Source: a virus. From it: a stretch of DNA of 64,000 nucleotides. Position 1 is the first letter of the stretch. Each line of letters starts with the position of its first letter. The position numbers and the translations under genes are program-made. The stretch spans positions 17,068 through 81,067 of IMG/VR virus record IMGVR_UViG_3300044910_000908. One strand, 5' to 3'. Shown in pieces: positions 1 through 7,274 of the stretch. The notes below the pieces were generated by a model. That model ran no database searches, was not told the DNA's origin, and worked only from the letters and a program-made list of their open reading frames with translations.

Positions 1-308
1 ATTTTTGCAAATGGTTGTAAATGTTCTTTAATCATTGCTGCAAAAGGAAAAATCAATTCATCTGATAATTCACTACATAATGCTTCAATATTATTCATTC
101 CATTTGCTAAATAATAACGAGCCATATCTTTATCTATTATAGTTGTTCTAACTTTTCCAGCATATTTCATGTGTATAGATAAAATACGATCCTGTTCATT
201 AAATTCTGTTTCAAATTCAGGTTTATATTTTTGCAAATCTGATTTTAATTGTTCATTAATTTCAAGTAAATTTTGAATATTAATATTAGCTCTTAAATCT
301 TGTTCCAT
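1..308 (-). CDS. N-terminal part of an unknown protein, cut by the left edge
   Basis: An open frame starts at ATG 308 and runs off the left end (about 102 codons visible). The start is supported by TAGGAGATTACCAA just upstream. The visible part is charged and mostly helical-looking, with no motif I recognise. It lies directly downstream of the clamp gene and its hairpin, in the place where a T4-like genome could carry a clamp loader gene, but the N-terminus does not resemble gp44 (no P-loop so far). Function unknown. Confidence 0.7.
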   Translation of the reverse strand, partial: MEQDLRANINIQNLLEINEQLKSDLQKYKPEFETEFNEQDRILSIHMKYAGKVRTTIIDKDMARYYLANGMNNIEALCSELSDELIFPFAAMIKEHLQPFAK

Positions 309-334
309 TTGGTAATCTCCTAATTAGTATAAAA

Positions 335-362
335 GTTCAGGGATAGTTTATTATCCCTGAAC
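335..362 (-). terminator. Hairpin terminator after the clamp gene
   Basis: Perfect 11-bp stem (GTTCAGGGATA / TATCCCTGAAC) with a 6-nt loop. Read leftward it is followed by TTTTATAC. It sits 19 nt past the clamp stop codon. Confidence 0.7.
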
Positions 363-380
363 ATATTTATGTTTGTAAAA

Positions 381-1097
381 TTAGGCTGAAGTTTGAGAGA
401 ACATTCTGACTTCATGGCCTGATACAGAGATTAAAGCAGATGCATCACAGAATGTAATAATGACTTCTGAACCTGCTTCATTTAAAGCTGTTTTTAGCAA
501 TGGAGCAAATGTATCTAATGGAAGATAAGATGAAGATGAAGATGCATCTGAACTTAATTCTTCATAAGGAGTTGTTAATGAAGTGCTGAATACATCTTGA
601 TTGTTATCAGTAAATTCAACTACAACTTCATTCTTTTTCTTAAATAGGAAAGCAACATTTTCAGCACCCATTGCTTTACCACCATTTAATAACATTAAAG
701 CTTGTTCTTTACCAATAGTTACAGAACGAACTGGAGCATCATCAACATTTTTAGGATATTTAATTCGAGTTGGTGAAGTAGCTCTATATTGAACTGATGC
801 ATTAGAACCTTTGATATTTAGCATTGTAGCTTCATTTTTAGCATTAACATCAATATCAATAGATACATCAGAACCAAATAGTGCTAATCTAGATTTTAGC
901 ATTTTCAATCTTGTTAAACCTAATTTAGCATCTGTATCTAATTCTGGTAAATTTTTATCACTTAAAATTAGACAAGTATTATTTGTATTAATACCACTGA
1001 CTTTACCATCAGCAATAACAATAGCATCAATACCCACTAATTCGCAAACATCTAAAATAGTTTTCAACGCAGTAATATCAGTTGCACTTAATTTCAT
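381..1097 (-). CDS. 45: DNA polymerase sliding clamp, gp45-like
   Basis: Encodes 238 aa, close to the 228 aa of T4 gp45. It begins MKLS and has a gp45-like arrangement of two beta-rich halves joined by a linker (about residues 105-120, SPTRIKYPKNVDD), ending in a conserved-looking hydrophobic strand. Clamps of this family form a trimeric ring that holds the polymerase on DNA and, in T4, activates late transcription. It follows the polymerase C-terminal gene directly, as gp45 and gp43 lie near each other in T4. A run of serines near residue 190 is unusual and probably a surface loop. Divergent, so the call rests on length, N-terminus, context and general pattern. RBS: AAGGAGATATAAATT before the ATG. 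Confidence 0.6.
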   Translation of the reverse strand: MKLSATDITALKTILDVCELVGIDAIVIADGKVSGINTNNTCLILSDKNLPELDTDAKLGLTRLKMLKSRLALFGSDVSIDIDVNAKNEATMLNIKGSNASVQYRATSPTRIKYPKNVDDAPVRSVTIGKEQALMLLNGGKAMGAENVAFLFKKKNEVVVEFTDNNQDVFSTSLTTPYEELSSDASSSSSYLPLDTFAPLLKTALNEAGSEVIITFCDASALISVSGHEVRMFSQTSA

Positions 1098-1145
1098 AAT
1101 TTATATCTCCTTCGACTATTAAAAATAATATTATATCACACTTTT

Positions 1146-2351
1146 TTAAAATTGAACAATAGAATTTACTCTAACTGTTTGAGGTGTAGGAACCTCTAAT
1201 CCCATTGCTTCAAATACACCTAATAATTTTGCATTAATCAATTTCTCCTCAGATACTTTCATATCTATTTCAAAATTCTCTAAAAACCATTGAGGAAATT
1301 TTGTTAAATCCGCAGGAAATGCAAGTGTTCTAAAACCAAATTCATTTTCCTTTAATTCAAATACTTTAACTTTATCACCATTCATTATTTTTGGATGAAT
1401 ACTATCTTTATATTCATCAATTAAAACATTATAATTTACTGATGCTCTAATATGTCCAGGAACTGTCATCTTTCCTTTTCCATTCTTAGATTTCATTGGT
1501 TTACCATCTAATTCTGCAAAATAAGCTGAAGTATATAATTCCAAATTATTAGCTGATTTAGATATTCCTAACAAAATTACTTCTGATGGTGAAATTTCTC
1601 CACTTGTAAATAATTCTTTTCGTTGTTCATTAATATAAGTAGATACGTCAGGATAAGACATACCATCTAATATCCTATCAACAACATTCTTTAAAAACTT
1701 CTGAATGACTTTAGGTGTATCAGACTTCTTAATTTCAGAACCCATAGCTTTCATTTTATTAGTTCTAAAACCTTCTAAATCTACAACTTTTGCCATATAT
1801 TTTTTACGAGCTTGAAATAATGCTCGTTCAGCAACAATCTCTCTTCCACAAACAATTAATTTATCATATCCTGGTTGACAACAAAATGCATCAATCATGA
1901 ATTGAGGAAAACTTTCATTTATACCATCAGCAACAGCATCAGCAATTAATACAGCTTCTTCAATATCATTTGCACCAGTAGCAAAATAGGCCGAATCGGT
2001 GTCAGAATAGATAATTGTATGATTGTTAGCATTGTAAATATTTTGTACAACTTTTTTATCTAAATTAAAACTCTTAACTAAATTGGCTTCTTCTCCTGAT
2101 ATTAAATATGCAGCAGTATTTGCCATATGAGAAGTAATAGCTCTACCTGTAAAAGTAACAGAAGCCCCAATCATCTCATCAACGCCCCATCGAAAACCTT
2201 TTGCTAGTAAAGCTCCATAAGCTGAATTTAAAGAAATCTTTTTTGTAAGTTGTAATAAATCATAATGTTCTACTTGATGTTTAGCTTCTTTAATTTGTTC
2301 AGCAATTTCAGGTGTATAAAATTTTCCATCTATTTCAATTAATTTTGACAT
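1146..2351 (-). CDS. 43: DNA polymerase family B, C-terminal (palm/thumb) half, split gene
   Basis: 401 aa matching the C-terminal half of T4 gp43. Residues 34-49 hold polymerase motif B (KKISLNSAYGALL) and about 115-122 hold motif C (YSDTDSAYF), with the two catalytic aspartates. Later blocks KKYMAKVVDLEG, KAMGSEIKKSDTPK and SSANNLELY-like correspond to gp43 thumb motifs. The N-terminal exonuclease and motif A part is missing: the protein starts with its own ATG and RBS (GGGAGAATT) and its own early promoter. No N-terminal half is encoded in the rest of the window. The C-terminus ends VNSIVQF, comparable in position to the clamp-binding tail of gp43. Split gp43 genes (43A/43B) are known in some Aeromonas T4-like phages, where the break also precedes motif B. 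Confidence 0.9.
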   Translation of the reverse strand: MSKLIEIDGKFYTPEIAEQIKEAKHQVEHYDLLQLTKKISLNSAYGALLAKGFRWGVDEMIGASVTFTGRAITSHMANTAAYLISGEEANLVKSFNLDKKVVQNIYNANNHTIIYSDTDSAYFATGANDIEEAVLIADAVADGINESFPQFMIDAFCCQPGYDKLIVCGREIVAERALFQARKKYMAKVVDLEGFRTNKMKAMGSEIKKSDTPKVIQKFLKNVVDRILDGMSYPDVSTYINEQRKELFTSGEISPSEVILLGISKSANNLELYTSAYFAELDGKPMKSKNGKGKMTVPGHIRASVNYNVLIDEYKDSIHPKIMNGDKVKVFELKENEFGFRTLAFPADLTKFPQWFLENFEIDMKVSEEKLINAKLLGVFEAMGLEVPTPQTVRVNSIVQF

Positions 2352-2378
2352 AATTCTCCCATATTTTAATATTATTCT

Positions 2379-2407
2379 ATTATATCATAATTTATTTGAT
2401 TTGTAAA
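2379..2407 (-). promoter_or_regulatory. Early promoter, split polymerase gene
   Basis: Reading leftward: TTTACA (-35), 17-bp spacer ending in TGA, TATAAT (-10). It lies 27 bp upstream of the polymerase C-half start, so this half is expressed independently. Confidence 0.75.
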
Positions 2408-2496
2408 TAATTACATGTCACAGAATTACTTCATACAGTTCTAAACATATTCTCATCAATAATCTGGAATATGCATTTAAGTTCAAAGCGATTTTA

Positions 2497-3030
2497 TTAA
2501 TCTCTAACAACAATAACGTCTGGAATAGTGTGAACTAAATGATTAACAGCAACAAAATCAGTATCAACACCTGTTAAGTCATGGAGATATTTTAATGCTT
2601 TTAATAATTGTTCTTTACCATGTTCAGAGTTTACAACAATTTCATAAATTTCTAATGGTTCAGCAACTTGATAATTATATTTTTTTGAATATCGTTTTAA
2701 TCCACTAGGATATTTAATTCCTTCAAACAGTAATGTTTCAGCCCAACGAGGATACTGTTCTTCATCTAAAATAACCTGCAAAACTTGAGAAATAACATTA
2801 CTATGTGTAATTTCTTTATCAAAAAAAGTATAATTACTTTTTGATATTTGTATTGCTAAATCATGCAAAGCAAGATTATTGCCTAATTGTTTATCATATG
2901 TTTTTTCTTTTGGAGAACAGTATGAAACGCCAAAAAATAAATTACCATTTATGATTTGAGAAGCAATAGTTATTACACCATTTTTTTCAGCTTGCCGATG
3001 TCCCAATCTTGAAATTTTTACGTTACCCAT
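2497..3030 (-). CDS. Conserved-looking phage protein of unknown function
   Basis: 177 aa, start supported by GAGGAAATATAAA before the ATG. The N-terminus is beta-strand rich (VITIASQIINGNLFFGVSYC), followed by helices. No motif recognised and no membrane segment. Lies between an unknown gene and the split polymerase, separated from the latter by 145 bp that hold the early promoter. Confidence 0.7.
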   Translation of the reverse strand: MGNVKISRLGHRQAEKNGVITIASQIINGNLFFGVSYCSPKEKTYDKQLGNNLALHDLAIQISKSNYTFFDKEITHSNVISQVLQVILDEEQYPRWAETLLFEGIKYPSGLKRYSKKYNYQVAEPLEIYEIVVNSEHGKEQLLKALKYLHDLTGVDTDFVAVNHLVHTIPDVIVVRD

Positions 3031-3049
3031 TTTATATTTCCTCTGTTTA

Positions 3050-3553
3050 TTAATTATCTAATATTGTATCACTGCTATGTTTACAACCTTCATAATAACC
3101 ATTGCAATAATTTTCTCGTTGTATATCTTTTATTAATTGTTTTAATTCTTTTACACAATCAGTTGAATTACTAATTTTAACATTATTATCATATAAAAAT
3201 TGAATAATTTCTGCATGTGTAACAACTTTATATTCTGGTTGCGTCAATATTAAAGAAAAATCACATCCTTGCCCACCCAATCCAGCGTATTCAATCGTTA
3301 CTTCATTATCAAATATATTAAGAATATCACTGAAGAATTGATTTGCATTTTGTTCATCTAAACAACATTTTTGAACAGCAATTTCAAATGAAAATCCACT
3401 TTCCATTAAATGTAAAGTATGATAAATGCAACAAAATTTTAAAAATACTGTAGCATCATCCCAAAATTCTTTCCAAGCATCCCAATCTTCTTCTGTAATA
3501 TTAGGGTCAAATGTTAATGAATATTTTAAAGGAGTATTAATTAATAATTTCAT
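3050..3553 (-). CDS. Unknown protein, 167 aa
   Basis: Soluble, acidic, cysteine-containing protein (C41, C42, C63 and others) with no recognisable motif. Its ATG overlaps the stop codon of the upstream 58-aa gene (ATGA), which indicates translational coupling. Confidence 0.65.
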   Translation of the reverse strand: MKLLINTPLKYSLTFDPNITEEDWDAWKEFWDDATVFLKFCCIYHTLHLMESGFSFEIAVQKCCLDEQNANQFFSDILNIFDNEVTIEYAGLGGQGCDFSLILTQPEYKVVTHAEIIQFLYDNNVKISNSTDCVKELKQLIKDIQRENYCNGYYEGCKHSSDTILDN

Positions 3554-3726
3554 CTATTTTTTAATCTTGTTAATACATCAACATTATTATTCATAATTAT
3601 AGTTAACAAATCAATACACAATTCTTCATATTCTTCTTTTTCAGAAGAAGAAATAATTTTATTATCAATTTTTTGACGAAGTTCAATATACCTGTCGACT
3701 TGTTCTTTTTGAATATTATTAATCAT
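3550..3726 (-). CDS. Small charged protein, 58 aa
   Basis: Starts MINNIQKEQVDRYIEL, entirely helical-looking and rich in Glu and Lys. The RBS AAGGAACCCAATAAC precedes the ATG, and the stop codon overlaps the next gene by ATGA. No known family recognised. Confidence 0.6.
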   Translation of the reverse strand: MINNIQKEQVDRYIELRQKIDNKIISSSEKEEYEELCIDLLTIIMNNNVDVLTRLKNR

Positions 3727-3754
3727 GTTATTGGGTTCCTTTATAAGAAAGATT

Positions 3755-3780
3755 AGGACTATTATAACATAATAGTCCTA
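3755..3780 (-). terminator. Hairpin after the VWA gene
   Basis: 10-bp perfect stem TAGGACTATT / AATAGTCCTA with a 6-nt loop. Read leftward it is followed by the pyrimidine-rich ATCTTTCTTAT. It is 20 nt downstream of the VWA stop. Confidence 0.55.
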
Positions 3781-3799
3781 AAATTGAAACAATTATTTT

Positions 3800-4849
3800 T
3801 TAGAAATTTTCCCAATAGATAACATCTGTTCCTACTGGTAGAATTCTATTAACACTGGTAGATTGAACAAAAACTTTGAAATTAGAATGGTCACCAGGTC
3901 TAACTCGAACATCAGAATATTTAGGTAATCCAATCATATCTCTAGCAACATCACCAGAATAAACATGTTTAGATGTTTTATCTTGAATAAGAATTAATTT
4001 ATTTGCTTGGATTTTATTTTCTTTTTTAACTAATTCATAAAATGAAGCTCCACGTTTCATAGAACGGCCCAATTTATGTTCTACAAAGTCTTTAATTGCG
4101 TGACCTTCTGCAGCAGTTTGAACTGTCCATTGTAGAATTTCTGAAGAAATATCAGTTAATACAGATTTAACTTCTGTAAGTGATACTTTATCAAGTGAAG
4201 TATAAAATGAAGAAGTTGAAGTTGCACCAGTTGCACGACTTCTGAAATAACCACCAATTGCTTGAGTTGTTACTTGAGAAGCTTGGTCAAGACCTTTAGT
4301 TGTTTGTTCCCATTCCTGAATATTGCCTTCAAAAATATCTAATGTTTTAGCTAATTTTTTACCATATCCTTTAGGAACTCGAAATACAAATGACCATCGA
4401 TCTGTTGCGTGTAATTGTTTGATTTTACTAGCTAAAGTTATTGCATTCCATTTAATTGAAGCATTTTCTTCACCATCTGTAATAATCATCAGAAGAAATG
4501 ATGTATTGATATCAGATGCTTCAGGTAATGCTTCAAACATTTCAATCAATTCACCAACGCTATCATAAAGTGGTGTTCCTCTACCATTAGCTTCATAGTT
4601 GCTTTCTGGAATTGGTTTTAAAACAGTGACAGATGAATTAATGATTTCTCGTTTAACAGTAGCTGACGCACCAGCACCACAATTAACAACTGATACAATA
4701 ACATCTTGGTTATGTTCTATTGCATTTTGTTTAATACTTGCTATATTGGTATTGTAATCTCTAGCTGCTGCTTTAGTGATACCTCTCATTGAGGCGCTAT
4801 GGTCCAATGAAAAGCCGATGAAAGTTTTGATATTAGGTTGATTTTCCAT
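3800..4849 (-). CDS. VWA-domain protein with MIDAS motif
   Basis: 349 aa from the ATG that follows GGAGAATTTT. A longer frame exists 12 codons upstream but has no RBS. The von Willebrand A domain covers about residues 8-190: D16-x-S18-x-S20 (DHSAS), Thr92 in GRGTPLYD and TDGEEN at 124-129 make a metal-binding MIDAS. The C-terminal half is unassigned. VWA proteins often act as substrate adaptors for MoxR-type AAA ATPases (established for RavA-ViaA and CbbQ-CbbO), and this phage encodes a large double-AAA MoxR-like protein at 28436-31147, a plausible partner. Both early and late promoters lie upstream. Confidence 0.8.
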   Translation of the reverse strand: MENQPNIKTFIGFSLDHSASMRGITKAAARDYNTNIASIKQNAIEHNQDVIVSVVNCGAGASATVKREIINSSVTVLKPIPESNYEANGRGTPLYDSVGELIEMFEALPEASDINTSFLLMIITDGEENASIKWNAITLASKIKQLHATDRWSFVFRVPKGYGKKLAKTLDIFEGNIQEWEQTTKGLDQASQVTTQAIGGYFRSRATGATSTSSFYTSLDKVSLTEVKSVLTDISSEILQWTVQTAAEGHAIKDFVEHKLGRSMKRGASFYELVKKENKIQANKLILIQDKTSKHVYSGDVARDMIGLPKYSDVRVRPGDHSNFKVFVQSTSVNRILPVGTDVIYWENF

Positions 4850-4886
4850 AAAATTCTCCAAAAAGTATAAAGTTATTTTTCTCATA

Positions 4887-4916
4887 AAATTAGAAGGTTT
4901 TTAATCCTTCTAATTT
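4887..4916 (-). terminator. Hairpin between the nucleotidase and VWA genes
   Basis: 11-bp stem AAATTAGAAGG / CCTTCTAATTT, followed leftward by TTTTATG. The stem abuts the late promoter, so late VWA transcripts would begin in the hairpin. Confidence 0.6.
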
Positions 4917-4923
4917 ATTTATA
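4916..4923 (-). promoter_or_regulatory. Late promoter TATAAATA, VWA gene
   Basis: Exact T4-type late element TATAAATA on the minus strand, 67 bp upstream of the VWA start. Confidence 0.6.
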
Positions 4924-4929
4924 AAAAAT

Positions 4930-4957
4930 ATTATATCACATTTTTGAAGAATGTAAA
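4930..4957 (-). promoter_or_regulatory. Early promoter, VWA gene
   Basis: TTTACA, 16-bp spacer ending TGA, TATAAT, reading leftward. It overlaps the end of the nucleotidase gene. Confidence 0.65.
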
Positions 4958-5436
4958 TAATTTAAAATATCAAATTTAATTTTTGTCATTTCCCAATCAC
5001 CTGTATGTAAAATACCATTTCCACCCGCTTTATCCCATTCTTTAATATTCGTTTCTGCATCATCAATTAAAATATCACCTTTTGTATTAATCCAATGCTT
5101 TTTATTTCTTCCGCCTAATACAGTATGAACTTGAATATCAAAAGATAAATTTAATTTAACCCATTCTTTTTTATCATCTACTGCAGATAATAATTGTTGA
5201 GTTGGCAATGGAATAGCTGTTAAAACAAAAATATCATATTCATTTTTAAAAGACCAAATATAATCAAAGAATTCTTTAGCTCCAGGTAATACATCTAAAT
5301 GCAAAAATAAATTAGGAACTAATTCTAAACTACTCCAAGAAGTATGCGGAGAATAAGGTTGTCCAGTATGTTCTTTTACAAATTTATGGAAATCAGCAAA
5401 ACATCCATCAAGATCTAATGCAATTCTTCGTTTCAT
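4936..5436 (-). CDS. HAD-family 5'(3')-deoxyribonucleotidase-like protein
   Basis: 166 aa. HAD motif I is DLDGCFADF (residues 8-16), with the nucleophile and acid/base aspartates D8 and D10. VLTAIP is the motif II region, a Lys-containing stretch NKKHW follows, and DILIDDAETN is motif III/IV. This order and length match NT5C-type phage deoxyribonucleotidases, which dephosphorylate dNMPs. It sits just downstream of the ribonucleotide reductase genes, which fits nucleotide pool control. The ATG overlaps the upstream stop. Confidence 0.8.
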   Translation of the reverse strand: MKRRIALDLDGCFADFHKFVKEHTGQPYSPHTSWSSLELVPNLFLHLDVLPGAKEFFDYIWSFKNEYDIFVLTAIPLPTQQLLSAVDDKKEWVKLNLSFDIQVHTVLGGRNKKHWINTKGDILIDDAETNIKEWDKAGGNGILHTGDWEMTKIKFDILNYLHSSKM

Positions 5437-5636
5437 TTCATTTGTTCCTCTAATTTTTTATTAATTTCAGCAGCATATTCATGATAATCTGAGTATGGCA
5501 AATAATATTCTATTACTTTTAAAAATGCAGGAATATATTCTAAATCTTTATCAGCATCTCCTTTATATAAAGACAATTGTGTTTTAATATCTTTTTTTAA
5601 ATTTTCAACTATAACACCATCAATATAATTCATCAT
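5433..5636 (-). CDS. Small unknown protein, 67 aa
   Basis: Begins MMNYIDG after AGGAGAATTT. Acidic, helical, with no motif. It is coupled to the nucleotidase gene by an ATGA overlap. Confidence 0.6.
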   Translation of the reverse strand: MMNYIDGVIVENLKKDIKTQLSLYKGDADKDLEYIPAFLKVIEYYLPYSDYHEYAAEINKKLEEQMK

Positions 5637-5650
5637 AAATTCTCCTATTA

Positions 5651-6190
5651 TTAAGATAATAATCCATTAAGAGAAACACAACCATTTGGCAATACATAAG
5701 TATTTGATTGTGTTACTATTTCCCATGTTTGGTGCAAAGGTTTTATTACTTCTATTTTATCAACTTTTAAATAACTTTGTATAGTTTGAATAATTTCTTC
5801 TTGATTATTTCTGATATGAGTTAAATGAACTATTTCATCACCTTCAGAAAGATTTCTAATTTTAATGAAATCATCTTCTCTTGAGGGATAATGTGCAAGT
5901 AGTTTATGGTCTCCAGTGAAACCATATTCGGAATCGTCTTCAAATACAACTTTATAGATAGTAGTTAAACCATTATAAAAAACATGTTCAACTAATTCAT
6001 CACCATCTTCTCCAATTACATAAATTGGTTGAGGTAATTCATAAATGCGTTTAGATAATTCTGAAAATTGACAATTTTGAAATTCAAAATTTAATTCTCT
6101 AAATAATTGAACAATACTAATAGCTCTACTATCAGCCAAATTTAATTTATTACAACAATCATATAAAGCACTTGTTCCACTAGCTTGCAT
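5651..6190 (-). CDS. Stand-alone Hint/intein-like domain protein
   Basis: 179 aa. Residues about 45-179 follow the order of a Hint (hedgehog/intein) fold: a strand IYVIGEDGDELV, then a block resembling YNGLTTIYKVVFEDDSEYGFTG, TGDH at 92-95 in the position of the intein block B TxxH, an NLSEGDEI loop, and a C-terminal YVLPNGCVSLNG resembling intein blocks F and G with Asn175. There is no endonuclease domain and no clear extein, and Asn is followed by Gly-Leu-Leu-Ser-stop, so it may be a degenerate intein remnant or a domesticated Hint protein. It lies directly after nrdB. RBS AGAGGATACTT. Confidence 0.5.
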   Translation of the reverse strand: MQASGTSALYDCCNKLNLADSRAISIVQLFRELNFEFQNCQFSELSKRIYELPQPIYVIGEDGDELVEHVFYNGLTTIYKVVFEDDSEYGFTGDHKLLAHYPSREDDFIKIRNLSEGDEIVHLTHIRNNQEEIIQTIQSYLKVDKIEVIKPLHQTWEIVTQSNTYVLPNGCVSLNGLLS

Positions 6191-6206
6191 AAGTATCCTC
6201 TAGTTA

Positions 6207-7256
6207 TTAAAGAAATTTGGAAAAATCAATATCAGAAATGTCATTTACAATTGAATTAGATAGATAACTACTAATTTCAGTTTCTTGAGGAGCAACTTGA
6301 ACATTACTAGAATTAAAATGTTTTTCAATCCATGGTAATGGATGACTAATTTTTGCATTTTCAGAAGATAAACCGAGAGTTTTTAATTGTTTTGGTAATA
6401 GATAACCATCAATATAAGAAGTCAAAATTTCCTCATTTAAACCAATAATAGAACCATCTTTAAATAAATGTTGTGCCCAAATAATTTCTTGTTCAGCAGC
6501 GGATTTGAAAATATTTTTAGCTTTTTCTCTATTATCTCCTATAATTTGAATAAATTCTGGGTCATCTTTAGGAAGTAATTTCAATGTATGCTGAACAAAT
6601 GCTAAATGTTGAATTTCATCTCTAGCGATTAATTTTACAATTTTTCCAGAACCTTCTACTTTAGCTCTTTCAACGAATGAAAATGTTGATGCAAATGACA
6701 CATAAAAACGAATTGCTTCTAATGCATTAGCCGCTATTAATGCTAGATATAAATTTTCCTTATTAGGATTATTCACCATTTGATCATAGACTTTCGTGAC
6801 ATCATTTGCACAATCAGCTATTTCTTTTATATTAGGCATGTCATCTATAACAACTTTAGGGTCATTATAAATTGCTCTCAAAATATAAGTATAAGACATT
6901 GAATGAATACTTTCCATGAAAGACCACGTTAATAAACAATTTTCCATGGATGGATCTGTACAATGTGGCAAAAATACTAACGCTGGAGCTCTTCCTTGAA
7001 TGCTATCTAACAAAATCTGTCTTTTTAGATTTTCAGTAAAAACAAATTGTTCAACATCAGTTAATGAATTAAATGATCTTTTTTCTTGGCTCATATCTAT
7101 TTCATTTGGGCGCCAGAAAAAACTTTGCATTTTTTCATTTAATTTATCTAAAATTTCATATCTTGTAATCTCATATCGAGAAATACCATGACCACATTCT
7201 CCAAAAAATAATTTATCTGGATGAACTGACATTGTAAAAACTGAATTATTTGGCAT
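6207..7256 (-). CDS. nrdB: Ribonucleotide reductase class Ia, beta subunit
   Basis: 349 aa, close to E. coli NrdB (376 aa). Makes and holds the diiron-tyrosyl radical used by NrdA to reduce ribonucleoside diphosphates. Visible ligands and landmarks: LLDSIQGR (Asp ligand), ESIHSMSYTYILR (Glu, His and the radical Tyr), NALEAIRFYVSFA (Glu) and ARDEIQHLAF (Glu, His). The C-terminal DNIQVAPQE-like stretch and acidic tail would dock to NrdA. RBS AAGGAGAAAATAAT. It forms an operon with nrdA, 18 bp upstream. Confidence 0.97.
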   Translation of the reverse strand: MPNNSVFTMSVHPDKLFFGECGHGISRYEITRYEILDKLNEKMQSFFWRPNEIDMSQEKRSFNSLTDVEQFVFTENLKRQILLDSIQGRAPALVFLPHCTDPSMENCLLTWSFMESIHSMSYTYILRAIYNDPKVVIDDMPNIKEIADCANDVTKVYDQMVNNPNKENLYLALIAANALEAIRFYVSFASTFSFVERAKVEGSGKIVKLIARDEIQHLAFVQHTLKLLPKDDPEFIQIIGDNREKAKNIFKSAAEQEIIWAQHLFKDGSIIGLNEEILTSYIDGYLLPKQLKTLGLSSENAKISHPLPWIEKHFNSSNVQVAPQETEISSYLSNSIVNDISDIDFSKFL

Positions 7257-7274
7257 ATTATTTTCTCCTTATTA

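Noticed and set aside
601-1122. Open frames on the plus strand over the clamp gene
   Set aside because: They lie antisense to the clamp, have no RBS and no protein-like pattern; shadows of the real gene.
1124-1145. Early promoter directly before the clamp gene
   Set aside because: TATAAT is present but the -35 is poor (TTCAAT) and lies in the polymerase stop region, so it was not listed.
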